Virus record (IMG/VR): IMGVR_UViG_3300033149_006357
Coordinates: 1 to 64,000 of that record
DNA from: a virus
DNA length: 64,000 nt
Reading direction: 5' to 3' (one strand)
Position 1 is the first letter of the stretch, and each line of letters opens with the position of its first letter. Under the pieces are notes generated by a model. It saw only the letters and a list, made by a program, of their open reading frames with translations, was not told the origin of the DNA and searched no databases. Position numbers and translations under genes: made by a program. Shown here in pieces: positions 20,784 through 30,251 of the stretch.

Positions 20784-22065
20784 ACACTTTCCCATCCCAA
20801 ATCGCTATGCCATCTATGGATATCGGGGTAATGGCATAGTGATCATCGTCATAATCTATTACCGCAAAGCCCTGTTGCCAGTTTTGCGATGCGCTTGTCC
20901 CGGGCACGATTCCATCCACCCTGCATAGACACCCAGGGCAAAAACCCTCTATCACAACTGGGCCATCTTTCCCATACAGCGTCTTTGATACCCACTCCCT
21001 GCGATGGGCATGCCCAAATATCTCCGAGACCACAGACGATTCGATCTTTGCGCGTGCTGTACCACCTATGGTGGACGACACCACATCCCCGTGGCTAAGC
21101 CTTACCCTGTTTCCAAGGAGGCTCATTTCGTCGGGGTAGTCGCCAACCCAATCCACCTTGAGCTTGTGCAATGCAAGCAACCTCGGGACGCTGATCGATG
21201 GCGGCAAGTCTAGTTCGTCTACAGATTTCAAGCCATAAGCTACCGCAAAATGCTCCATCAAAATGGACCTCAGCCTGCGCTCATGGTTTCCTTCATACAG
21301 CCTGATCTGCGCATTCGGCAACATGTCCCTCAGCGTCTTGAGAAAAGCGTGCGCGGCCAACAGGCTCTTTTGCGTCTGATATTGATACTCTGGCGTGCGC
21401 ACAAACTTTGTCGTCCAGTCTGTCAAATCGAGCAGATCCCCGAGGATATCCACGCGATCTGGCCTTGCGTCTCTTGCCACGCTGAGCGCGATACGCAAAG
21501 CGCTCTCGTCGTGCAATGGCTCGTCTATCCTGTACCCAAAGTGCATATCTGCCAGCACGAGCGATCGGCGTAAACCAGTATGCTTTGGCAACGGAGCATC
21601 GTAGGTTACGTCGCACTCTATCGGAACAAGCACCGGCATGAGAGGTACGGGGACTTTGCGAACAAACTGAGCATGCACACTCCAAAGTTGCACGCTCTCG
21701 ATTCCGTTTTTGTTGACGTACCCACTCTCTATCCTGCCGTCTTCCCACCGCAGATCCACCCTCTCGTTCTTTGCCCACCCAGGATACGCCTTTATTTCAT
21801 ACTTGACTACTTTCCACACATCCAGGTCGACATTTGCGGCCTCGATGAGCTCGTCCAGCGTCTTCACCAGGCACGACGCCTCGGCGTAGTTTCCAGACTC
21901 GACCCACCTCGCCGGCGACTTGTCTTTCAGGCGCTTGTACTTGTTTTTACATGCGTCTTTGCTGCGACCTATACGCCTCCCGATCTGGGAAAACGGCATG
22001 CCCGCATTGCGCAGCGTCAATAACTCATCTATTTCGCTTTGAGTCCACTCTATGGTGTCGGCCAT
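20767..22065 (-). CDS. Myb/SANT-like HTH fused to calcineurin-type metallophosphatase (432 aa)
   Basis: Residues 1-46 (WTQSEIDELLTLRNAGMPFS...DACKNKYKRLK) form a Myb/SANT-like helix-turn-helix of the type found in phage terminase small subunits and GcrA-like proteins. Residues 165-420 are a metallophosphoesterase with VLADMHFGYR, DILGDLLDL, YEGNHERR, LSHGD and FGHAHRR. Myb-like DNA-binding plus phosphatase is known in several phages, where it may act in DNA repair or RNA/DNA end processing. It is the last gene of the leftward operon. Confidence 0.8.
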   Translation of the reverse strand: MADTIEWTQSEIDELLTLRNAGMPFSQIGRRIGRSKDACKNKYKRLKDKSPARWVESGNYAEASCLVKTLDELIEAANVDLDVWKVVKYEIKAYPGWAKNERVDLRWEDGRIESGYVNKNGIESVQLWSVHAQFVRKVPVPLMPVLVPIECDVTYDAPLPKHTGLRRSLVLADMHFGYRIDEPLHDESALRIALSVARDARPDRVDILGDLLDLTDWTTKFVRTPEYQYQTQKSLLAAHAFLKTLRDMLPNAQIRLYEGNHERRLRSILMEHFAVAYGLKSVDELDLPPSISVPRLLALHKLKVDWVGDYPDEMSLLGNRVRLSHGDVVSSTIGGTARAKIESSVVSEIFGHAHRREWVSKTLYGKDGPVVIEGFCPGCLCRVDGIVPGTSASQNWQQGFAVIDYDDDHYAITPISIDGIAIWDGKVYTGEA

Positions 22066-22808
22066 TCTTCCCTAAACACCCGTCTGACGATTTCTTCGAT
22101 CCTTGCGTAATCGATCTCGCCGCTTGGTGCAGGCGTGTATGGTGCCTGAGTAGGCAATGGCCCCTCTCCTACGATTGACAATTCCATGTCATCCACGTAG
22201 GCATCGTTATGCTTCAGCGCCCATTCGGATTGTCCCCAAGCCCACAGCGTAATACGATCAGATTTTGCTTGCGCCCGCACAGCGATCTGCTGGTACTCGT
22301 CATACGGTTGAACCGAGTTGCCATCGTTCGACCACACGATGTCCGCGCTCTCCGGGTCCGTTCCCCCGTAAGGGTCGATCCCGATGCGCATGCGGTAACG
22401 CCCGTTCGAGACATTCGGATCATCGCCACTGGACGACCAGGCTTGCACCCAGGCGCTAAACTGGTAGGTTTTCCCGAACTCTATCGGACTGATGATCTGG
22501 TAGATACCGGCGGTGTGCTTGCCCCAGCTCGTGAACCATTGCTGGGCATGCTGGCCAGAGTGTACCCGCCGGGGGTCCAAAGACACTTTGGCATCTTTGT
22601 ATTCTGGCCTGCGGTCGTTCTCGCTCCACCAGGCCACCCAGCCATTTGCCACATGAAGCTGTAGGATATCATCCTGGTATCGGAACCCTTCCTCAAAGTC
22701 CAAGTTTTGGATGTCCGACACCGAGGCTAAGTGGATCACCGACACCGGCTGGCAGCCTACCACCAAAGCAAGTACTACGGTGAAAATGAGGGCGATCTTT
22801 AGTTTCAT
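22050..22808 (-). CDS. lipoprotein with carbohydrate-binding-like domain (252 aa)
   Basis: Signal peptide with lipobox LVVGC (C19), then a beta-sandwich of the CBM4/9 type (FEEGFRYQDDILQLHVANGW; GKTYQFSAWVQAWSSS; VYYDMELSIV-like strand) and a Pro/Thr linker. Proteins of this type sit on the outside of the cell envelope and bind glycans. Why a phage late operon encodes one is not clear: superinfection exclusion or host-envelope attachment are options. The stop and next start overlap by 4 bases on both sides. Confidence 0.65.
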   Translation of the reverse strand: MKLKIALIFTVVLALVVGCQPVSVIHLASVSDIQNLDFEEGFRYQDDILQLHVANGWVAWWSENDRRPEYKDAKVSLDPRRVHSGQHAQQWFTSWGKHTAGIYQIISPIEFGKTYQFSAWVQAWSSSGDDPNVSNGRYRMRIGIDPYGGTDPESADIVWSNDGNSVQPYDEYQQIAVRAQAKSDRITLWAWGQSEWALKHNDAYVDDMELSIVGEGPLPTQAPYTPAPSGEIDYARIEEIVRRVFREEWPTP

Positions 22809-23056
22809 TGACTTTTCTCCTCTTGTTTGGGCTTCTCGGTCAGATACAGCCCATCGTTTTCCTGGACGATGACAGGATCATCAAAGTCCACACCGTGGTA
22901 CAGGCAGAGCATTTCTATCAGCCTCGTGTTCAATTCTGCGATCTCTTGCAACAGCTCGTGCCGCCTGCGTTGCGCGAGCATCACAAGGCCCGCATCGTGC
23001 CTGTCCAGCTTGACTTTCTTTGGCTGGCCGTCTTCGTACTTTGTTTTAGTCTCCAT
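22805..23056 (-). CDS. hypothetical helical protein (83 aa)
   Basis: Short charged protein, mostly helix (DAGLVMLAQRRRHELLQEIA) with a basic N-terminus and an acidic C-terminus. Small genes between fibre and lipoprotein genes are common in phages. Unknown role. Confidence 0.5.
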   Translation of the reverse strand: METKTKYEDGQPKKVKLDRHDAGLVMLAQRRRHELLQEIAELNTRLIEMLCLYHGVDFDDPVIVQENDGLYLTEKPKQEEKSQ

Positions 23057-23143
23057 ACAATTTCTGGTTTACCAAACTATGTCAAACTGACACAGATTGG
23101 AAGGCCGCCTTTCCTCGGCCTACTTTCATAAAAAGTTCGCGCT

Positions 23144-23218
23144 TCATCGGGGCCTCGCCGCACCTAACCCTCCACGCGCAGGGGCCGCCACCACCGCGCA
23201 CATCAATACCGTTTTCAT
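23144..23218 (-). CDS. possible 24-aa signal-like peptide
   Basis: ATGA overlap with the end of the large fibre gene and GGAGGG upstream. Sequence starts MKTVLMCAVVAAPARGGLG. The 88 bases up to the next gene (23056-23144) show no convincing coding region. Translation is plausible but unproven. Confidence 0.3.
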   Translation of the reverse strand: MKTVLMCAVVAAPARGGLGAARPR

Positions 23219-26200
23219 CGTTTGCCCTCCGTCAAGAGTTTTTCGATTCGCGCTATGCGCTGATCCAACTGTAGGATAGCACCACGCAGCAGTGCCGCGT
23301 GTCGTTTGCTGCTCATCATCAAGCCATTGTCGCATAGTGTGACGATGCCAAGCGCCTCGGTCCTTGGCCGCTCTACCAGGGCTTCCATGCGTGCGACTTT
23401 CGGATCGGTCGCCGCCCTGTCCAGAATCTGATTCAGCTCATGTAGTAGCGCCAGATCATCTTCCATGTCGTATGAGTGGAGCGACCCGTCGTAATAGAAA
23501 TCGCCTTCCTTGTCGAAAATGAACCGGGTGGCGTCGTGGTCACCGATCGAGAGAATGTTGCCATTGGCATTCAGGTATGTTGCGCCAGTTCCAGACTTGA
23601 TGGATCCAAGCAGTGCAATCACCCCGTAGTTGCTTGTCGTCTTGCCTGTTTCGGCGTTGCCCGTCAGATATCCCCACAACGTCATTGCGCCATGAGCGTA
23701 TGCGCCGACCTCGCGGAAGCTAGAAATTCGTAGGCCCCCATCGCTGCCGTGGTGCTTTTGAAAAAAGGCAAATGTATCTGTCTCGGTCAGGTTGGTCATT
23801 CCGTGCGCCACATCGCTGGATTTGAGCGAGATGATCTCGTCATCGTATCCGGCCTGATTGATGGTCAGGCCAAGAGTTTGTTTGGCGTTTGAGTTGTCAT
23901 TAACATATATGGAGTTAGATGTATGAATCTCTCCACTAGATAGTCCAGACGCATAATCGCCAACAGTCAGTGCTATTCCGCTAAGATAGAGATAGGCTGC
24001 GGTAAGTTGAAATCGTTGAAGGCCACCGAGCGACATCCCTATATCACCATTTGCACCAGCAGAATCGGCGCGCATTATCATGGCCGTGGAGTCCGACCCA
24101 TCCTCGCAATACAGTACTATTCCCGGATAACCACCAACGTCATTACCGCGAATGTAAGAGTACAATGTAGAGCCATCCATCCATCGAATCGCACTGGGAT
24201 TTCCTGTCCCCTGGGAAATTGTGATGCCATCGGCATTGAGTACTACATCGCCGCCACCGGCCACCAGCTTTCCATCGCTATCAAAATACGCTTGCAATGT
24301 ATCGTTGTTCCGCCCCTCGAACCGATACGTTGATCCATTTCTGTATAGCCGCAAGCCCGTAAAATTAGACCCAGGCGTGCCTGCGCCGAGACGGATTTCA
24401 CCACCATCCCCCATATCAAGAAGGCCATTGATCTCGCCTGCTTGTGCCTTGATGGTCCCGACAACTTCTAGCAATGCCGCAGAAGCATCCCAGAGAACAT
24501 ACTGTGAGCTGCCGCCTAGCAACACATCCCCTTTATCCAGCGTCAGGCCGCCCCAGCTCTTATTATCCACCCCGCTGACTCCGAAAGCCGCGTCGCCCTC
24601 GTCATCGATGGCCCACAGGCCCTCAGCATCGGCCCAGGCCAAGGTATTTGGCGTGCGCCAGTGCCAGGTGGAAGTCTCAGCGAATACCGGCGCTCCACTT
24701 TCAAATATGGCCCGGATCTCGTCAAAGGTCATGGCGCGCCCAATCACAGCAAGGTCATCCACGTTGCAGCAGCCAGCTTCGCCTATTCCCAACTTGTATT
24801 TCCCAAAGGCCATGCCATCCCCGAGGTTGGTAAGCTCGGTGCCTGCATAGAGTGTGCCACCCTCTACACCTGTGTACAGCCGCAAGGAGCTATTGGCATA
24901 GTCGTAGACAATCGCAAAGAAAACCTTGTCCCATGGTTTCCAGTCTACAGAAGATCCACTGCCGGTTACGGTCCAGCCCGAATCATTTAGATCCTTGAAC
25001 CACAAGCAGATAGTGTCGTGGGCGTGCCATTTCATTAACGCCAGGCTGCTATTGCCGTAATAATTGCCGACCTGGAGCGGGCGGAAGGTGTGGCCCGAGG
25101 TCGTATCGTTCTCCTCTGTCGTTGTCTGGAACCAGCCAAAGATAGAGAATACATCGTGTGGCACGATGTCGGGATACAGCAAGCTGCTGGCGCTTCTGCT
25201 ACTGGTGCTGTTGTGCGCAGTGCCGCTCCAGGAATGGCCCGGGCCAAGGCTGCCGTCGCAGTAGGGAGTAGCATATCCTCGTTCCTCGAGCTGCGCTGCA
25301 TCCAGATAAAAGCCCTGCCCGTCGGCAGTTACACCCTCAAAAATGACGTAAAGGTTGATGCTTGTCCGATCGGTATAATCGGGCTCAAACGTGGCAAACA
25401 CTCGAATCCAGTCATCTGCATCCGCGACCAATGCCACAGTTTGGGTTTCCGATTGATTCGGGTTCGCTCCGCCTTTCCAATATACTCTTAGCTTAATATC
25501 GTCGCCTACAGGTATGTCTCGATTTTTGACCCAAACTGACCAAGTATACGTTGATGTACCGGATATTGGTATATCAGGATAGCTGGCTTGAGCAAAGATT
25601 TGGCCGCCCCCCGATTCCACCAGACAACTGTATGACCCGATGTGCGCTTCGCTGTCAGTTCTAGTAAGTGTGCCAAGACTAGCTGAGCTCCATCCAGCCA
25701 GATTCACTTCAAAACTCGGATTTGTACAGAGATTCGTCGTCGCCTCCGCAACCTGTACTGCCTTCCCAAACTTCCCCGGCCTGAAGATGACCCCACCATC
25801 AATCGTCGGCACCTGGCCCATGTGCCCGTGCGCGTCACCGGTGAAATCCGTCTCATACGGTTCCGGGCCGTCAAAGTGGCAGATCATAAGAGCATCGCTA
25901 AGCTGGATCGCATGCTTGCCAACTATCCACCCCTGTGCTCGGAAATTGCCGGCCACATCCAGATCGAACTGCGCATCGGGCGCACAGTTGATTCCAATGT
26001 TGGATCCGGAATAGTCCACAAAAAGCAAGTTGGGGCCAACGACCAGATCATCGCCAACCTGCAAGCCACCATCCGCATCGATCTGTGCGTCGAATGTCCA
26101 GGCGCCCGTCACGGTTTCATTCTGTGCAAGTGCTGCATATTGAGGATGATCGTCATCCCCCAGGCCACCCAAAAGCCCGTGATCTATATTGGCCTCGTCC

Positions 26201-26568
26201 ACGTCGATCGCGCCAGCATTGAAGACCAGGCCACTACCGATATTTACACGGATATCGTTGTCGTTCTCAACCAGGCCATAAGCCGTATCGATAATATCGG
26301 TCACATCCACTGCAATAGATGCCGACGCAACATCGATCCCGTCGCCCGCGCCGACATTGAGCGTCGCCGTGCCTGGCAAGCTACCACCACCATACAATCC
26401 CTGTCCGGCGACGATGGTCCCACTCACTCCACTGGTCGGCCTGGGGGACGCGGACACGTTCCCTGTAGCACCGGCCAACTTTTTCTCAAGCTCGCGTAGC
26501 GCAGATTCTGCCCTGCCAATACGCGAATTGACTTTCCTGAACTCTCTGGTAACCTGTGGCTCTCTCAT
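23215..26568 (-). CDS. tail fibre/tip protein with CBM- and LamG-like domains (1,117 aa)
   Basis: The N-terminus (residues 1-35) is a coiled coil. It is followed by Gly-rich collar repeats (GQGLYGGGSLPGTATLNVGA) and a beta-rich central part with a CBM-like sandwich (NLCTNPSFEVNLAGWSSASL; FYLDAAQLEERG) and a LamG/concanavalin-like domain around residues 440-620. The C-terminus is a coiled coil (ARIEKLLTEGKR) of a kind often seen in fibre trimerisation. The whole layout fits a receptor-binding fibre or tail-tip protein that recognises a surface glycan. Encoded next to the baseplate genes. Confidence 0.8.
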   Translation of the reverse strand: MREPQVTREFRKVNSRIGRAESALRELEKKLAGATGNVSASPRPTSGVSGTIVAGQGLYGGGSLPGTATLNVGAGDGIDVASASIAVDVTDIIDTAYGLVENDNDIRVNIGSGLVFNAGAIDVDEANIDHGLLGGLGDDDHPQYAALAQNETVTGAWTFDAQIDADGGLQVGDDLVVGPNLLFVDYSGSNIGINCAPDAQFDLDVAGNFRAQGWIVGKHAIQLSDALMICHFDGPEPYETDFTGDAHGHMGQVPTIDGGVIFRPGKFGKAVQVAEATTNLCTNPSFEVNLAGWSSASLGTLTRTDSEAHIGSYSCLVESGGGQIFAQASYPDIPISGTSTYTWSVWVKNRDIPVGDDIKLRVYWKGGANPNQSETQTVALVADADDWIRVFATFEPDYTDRTSINLYVIFEGVTADGQGFYLDAAQLEERGYATPYCDGSLGPGHSWSGTAHNSTSSRSASSLLYPDIVPHDVFSIFGWFQTTTEENDTTSGHTFRPLQVGNYYGNSSLALMKWHAHDTICLWFKDLNDSGWTVTGSGSSVDWKPWDKVFFAIVYDYANSSLRLYTGVEGGTLYAGTELTNLGDGMAFGKYKLGIGEAGCCNVDDLAVIGRAMTFDEIRAIFESGAPVFAETSTWHWRTPNTLAWADAEGLWAIDDEGDAAFGVSGVDNKSWGGLTLDKGDVLLGGSSQYVLWDASAALLEVVGTIKAQAGEINGLLDMGDGGEIRLGAGTPGSNFTGLRLYRNGSTYRFEGRNNDTLQAYFDSDGKLVAGGGDVVLNADGITISQGTGNPSAIRWMDGSTLYSYIRGNDVGGYPGIVLYCEDGSDSTAMIMRADSAGANGDIGMSLGGLQRFQLTAAYLYLSGIALTVGDYASGLSSGEIHTSNSIYVNDNSNAKQTLGLTINQAGYDDEIISLKSSDVAHGMTNLTETDTFAFFQKHHGSDGGLRISSFREVGAYAHGAMTLWGYLTGNAETGKTTSNYGVIALLGSIKSGTGATYLNANGNILSIGDHDATRFIFDKEGDFYYDGSLHSYDMEDDLALLHELNQILDRAATDPKVARMEALVERPRTEALGIVTLCDNGLMMSSKRHAALLRGAILQLDQRIARIEKLLTEGKR

Positions 26569-28811
26569 CTCCTGCCCTCCGCAATACGTACCAGCTCACG
26601 CATGTAGCGCTCGAAATCGTCTCTCGCGTTTGCCGGCGTGACGGATGCCGTCATGTTGTCGTAGTCGACCTCCACCACAACCACGCGCTCCGTGGTCCAC
26701 TCATCCGTCAGATCCGACCCGGAGTTCAAGACGGACCTCCAATCCTGAACCAGCATCAGGCGGCCGGTTGCCTGGACCTCATCCGCGCTCACCGGTAGCC
26801 CGAACTGAGTAAGCGCCCCGCTCACGCGATACCTCGCCGACCTCTTCGGTTCCTTGTTTGAACTCAGATACAGTTGCACCAAATCGGACGCCTCAGAATC
26901 CGTGTCCACGACATCGAGCTCGATGGTCTTTTTCCTGACATACATCTTGTTCAGGTACGCATCCGAATCGCTTGCCCAGCTCGTCAACTGCCTTTCCCCC
27001 AATTTGTCCTCGTAAACGCCCCTCACGCTCTGATAAGCGTCCTGGGCATCTATCGATGCGTCCATATTCGACAGCTCCCTGGTGATCACATAATCGATGT
27101 TTGCGCTGGTCTGCGGCTCCAAAAATACCACCTTGTCGTCATCGAGTTTTAAGCCCCACGCAAGGAGATCGCTATTTTGATCCCCATATTTACATGCCCA
27201 CGACAAGACATCTTCCCACGTATTGAACTCGAACACCGCCGGTTCGAGCGCCTTCGTAGATGTCTCGACCCAATCCGTGTCCGAGCTCCAACCGTGATCG
27301 CCGGAGCTCAGGGCGTCTATCGCTTCTTGCACGAGAAACGTGGCCGTGACATCGTTTGTTTTGGCATACGCACGGATATTGGTGAAGTTCACGAAAGAGT
27401 ACTCGTTCGCAGTGCCAGCCAGATACCCCTCAAAATACAATCTCCAGCCATCGTTTGGCGTGACGAACAGAGAGATATCGACGGAGGTATGGTTTTGCGG
27501 AACGCCGCCCTCCCTTACATCGACCGTGGGCCAATATGGTGCCCCGTTGTAATCTTGCACCTGCGCCTTGAATGGCGAATAAATGCGAATCGTCTCGGTG
27601 GCAGACCACCCGGAGATGTCGAAAGAGTCATTCACGTCCAACTGATTGGACGCGGCGTTCCACGACTGAACTGTGGCATAGTTGTCCTGGTCGACGTTGT
27701 GTAAGATCCACCCGGTCGCAGACGACGCCCACCTTTCCCCAACCGGGCTCGAATACGCGATCGTGGATGTGGAGATCGAGGATATCGTTGCCTCGAAATA
27801 CGGAGCGCACACCGCGATGACATCGTTCTCGCCCCAGCCATTTATGTGATCTTCGTCCGTAACCGTGATCGTGTTCGCGCCGGTATCCACGGACTGTATC
27901 TCTGCCGTGCTCTTCTTCGTCAGGTTTGCGAGCATCTGCCCCACGGCCAGGTTGCTTTCGCCGACCATGCTGATGCCGTATGTGATCACCGCCCCGGAGA
28001 TGTCCGTGATGCCAGCGGAGAAATACGGGCCGTATACCACGATATCCTCGGACGCAGACCATCCGGAGATGTCCCCCGCCTCCGATACGGTGATCCTGTT
28101 CGTCGATGTATTTATTGCGCTGATGGTTGCGCTCTTATCCTGATTTATGTTGTACAGTTCCATCCCGGTGTCAATATGAGACTCCCCAGCATCGCTTGTA
28201 TAATACACATAACCGTTTGTTGCGTCGACCGACGCGATTTCGGCATCAAAGAGCACGCCGTTCCCAAGGCAGATGCTCACATCGCATTTTATGCGCTGGG
28301 AATACCCGGAATCGCCAGGGGCGGTATACTTGTAGTACACATAGTCCTGAGCGTTAAACTCTTTCCCGTTTCCTGCTGCGATATACAAACCACCGGCATT
28401 CGAGCTGGTACTAAACAGATCCGGCCTGATGCCCCACTTGGGAACCGCAGACGCGAGATCCCACTGATTGATCCGCTTGTCACAATATGCCTCGTTTACC
28501 TCGTCATCCCCGGCGATGGCGATCCAGCCAAGACACGACACGCTTATTTTCCCGGCCCCATTGCTAAACGATTCCTGTATTCCGCGTATCTGCCCGTCGA
28601 ACAGGATGGTGTTGAGATATTTGCGCACCTTGATCCTGTACCCGATGCCGATGTCCTTGTACCCGATCCCCACTTCCCTCGGAAGCGCAAAGCGTAGATA
28701 TCCGTACCCGCTCCCATTCTCGCCATAATGTGTTGACCATGAAATGTTCGTCGCATCGTTTATGATGTACTGCACATCCATATATTCATCATACGTCTCG
28801 ATCTCGATCAT
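26565..28811 (-). CDS. baseplate/tail-tip hub protein (748 aa)
   Basis: Large beta-rich protein. The first 130 residues (IYNDATNISWSTHYGENGSGY-like start; IKVRKYLNTILFDGQIRGIQ) recall the hub domains of siphovirus baseplates. The middle has repeated TSTNRITVSEAGDISGWSAS-type units, each ending in GWSA. Position after the distal-tail protein and before the fibre matches the Tal/hub slot. No peptidase motif is visible. Confidence 0.65.
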   Translation of the reverse strand: MIEIETYDEYMDVQYIINDATNISWSTHYGENGSGYGYLRFALPREVGIGYKDIGIGYRIKVRKYLNTILFDGQIRGIQESFSNGAGKISVSCLGWIAIAGDDEVNEAYCDKRINQWDLASAVPKWGIRPDLFSTSSNAGGLYIAAGNGKEFNAQDYVYYKYTAPGDSGYSQRIKCDVSICLGNGVLFDAEIASVDATNGYVYYTSDAGESHIDTGMELYNINQDKSATISAINTSTNRITVSEAGDISGWSASEDIVVYGPYFSAGITDISGAVITYGISMVGESNLAVGQMLANLTKKSTAEIQSVDTGANTITVTDEDHINGWGENDVIAVCAPYFEATISSISTSTIAYSSPVGERWASSATGWILHNVDQDNYATVQSWNAASNQLDVNDSFDISGWSATETIRIYSPFKAQVQDYNGAPYWPTVDVREGGVPQNHTSVDISLFVTPNDGWRLYFEGYLAGTANEYSFVNFTNIRAYAKTNDVTATFLVQEAIDALSSGDHGWSSDTDWVETSTKALEPAVFEFNTWEDVLSWACKYGDQNSDLLAWGLKLDDDKVVFLEPQTSANIDYVITRELSNMDASIDAQDAYQSVRGVYEDKLGERQLTSWASDSDAYLNKMYVRKKTIELDVVDTDSEASDLVQLYLSSNKEPKRSARYRVSGALTQFGLPVSADEVQATGRLMLVQDWRSVLNSGSDLTDEWTTERVVVVEVDYDNMTASVTPANARDDFERYMRELVRIAEGRR

Positions 28812-28814
28812 ACG

Positions 28815-30251
28815 CTACTCCTCAAACGGGTACACTGTCAAGTAGTATCCTGCTAATGTAATATCCGAGACAAAATCCATGTCGTATACATCGTCATCCT
28901 GGCATAATATACGCACCCTGGAATCGAATCCTTTGCGCAAAATGAACTTTGCCCAGTTTACACCGTACTTCCTCCAGGCGTACTCAAATTCCGGCGTGGA
29001 CGGATTCGAGAAGCGGTAGACCTGTTGCGTGAAAGCGTCTATGGATAGCCTGTCGTATTGCGTTATTTGACCAGAGGATCCGTCCGACTCGAGCTTCGCG
29101 ATCCACCTCGTGCTCACCGGAATCCAGAGCCACACAAACTGGAAATCCCCGGCGCTGATCTGCGTCACACTCACCTTGAGCTCGACATTTGCCATAAAAT
29201 CGCCAACGTCCGCCTCCTGAATAGAATCCGGTATCACAAATGGCGGGAAGTCCAGCTCGTCGAAAATGTAAAAGCGCCAATCCGTATCGGACACGGTAAG
29301 CGTCTTCGAGTTTATCTGGTTAGAAACAACGCCCGCAACCGCCACCTTAACGTAATACGACCCACCAGTGACTCTGGCAAGCAAAATAGGCGTGATCTTT
29401 CCAGTATAAGTGCGATCCATATCTATCCCGCCATCTGTACCGAGTGTCCATGTCGCCTGCGCACCGCTGCTAGATGTCGTGAGATAGTATCCACCGGGAA
29501 CGGCCCCGGCGGTTAGCGTGAAATTATTGAGCGTGCCAAAGTCATCCGCATAGATTAAGTCCAGATTTGTACTTGTGCCTTCCAGCGCCTCCCTGACATG
29601 TACATACACCTGCCTGATGTTCGCGGCATCGGCATCTGTACGATATACCCGAACGATCGGCAGAATGGCATCGCCAATTATATCTGAGGACGAGTCAATA
29701 ACAAATGACGAATCATGTGTCCCGTCGTCATAGTTGTCCAAGCCGCTCACGGACTTGACGGTGACCGCGCTGTCCGGATCGCTCATCGCCCAGGGAAACG
29801 TCTTTAGCATTACCTCGACGCTGATCCCGTAGTCGCTGGCGCTGTTTACCCTCGCCAGCTTTTCCATGCCTGGACCGTGAATCATGCCGGCAAGCGCGAT
29901 CCTCGGGACGCTGACGGCATACCGATTATCGTAACGATAAAACGTCGACCGCACAGACGCGCCAAGCCCCACCGGCTTGTACTCGATATACCCGCCAGGC
30001 TTGTCCATCACCGCACGCTGCAAAGCGCGAAAAGCGCTCATCGCGCTTTCCTGCGTCGTGCCAAAACAGATTACCATGAACTTTATATCCACCACGCCAC
30101 GTGCGACAAAACCAAGCTGCGTCGCCATAGCTCTTTCCTGCTCATTCATATCGATTGATGATGGTACGACTTGATAAGTCGCCGTCTCGTCCTCGAAAAT
30201 GCTACAAGTGATAGTCGACAGGTTGTCAGGGTGAATCTTGAAAACTCCCAT
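28815..30251 (-). CDS. distal tail (Dit-like) protein (478 aa)
   Basis: Directly downstream of the tape measure gene, as Dit is in siphoviruses. The N-terminal domain (VFKIHPDNLSTITCSIFED; ARGVVDIKFMVICFGTTQES) and the YRYDNRYAVSV block recall Dit/major tail-like folds, while the C-terminal half is a beta-rich extension with a carbohydrate-binding look (GNYYLTTSSSGAQATWTLGT-like). It would join the tail tube to the baseplate. The start codon overlaps the tape measure stop by one base. Confidence 0.65.
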   Translation of the reverse strand: MGVFKIHPDNLSTITCSIFEDETATYQVVPSSIDMNEQERAMATQLGFVARGVVDIKFMVICFGTTQESAMSAFRALQRAVMDKPGGYIEYKPVGLGASVRSTFYRYDNRYAVSVPRIALAGMIHGPGMEKLARVNSASDYGISVEVMLKTFPWAMSDPDSAVTVKSVSGLDNYDDGTHDSSFVIDSSSDIIGDAILPIVRVYRTDADAANIRQVYVHVREALEGTSTNLDLIYADDFGTLNNFTLTAGAVPGGYYLTTSSSGAQATWTLGTDGGIDMDRTYTGKITPILLARVTGGSYYVKVAVAGVVSNQINSKTLTVSDTDWRFYIFDELDFPPFVIPDSIQEADVGDFMANVELKVSVTQISAGDFQFVWLWIPVSTRWIAKLESDGSSGQITQYDRLSIDAFTQQVYRFSNPSTPEFEYAWRKYGVNWAKFILRKGFDSRVRILCQDDDVYDMDFVSDITLAGYYLTVYPFEE

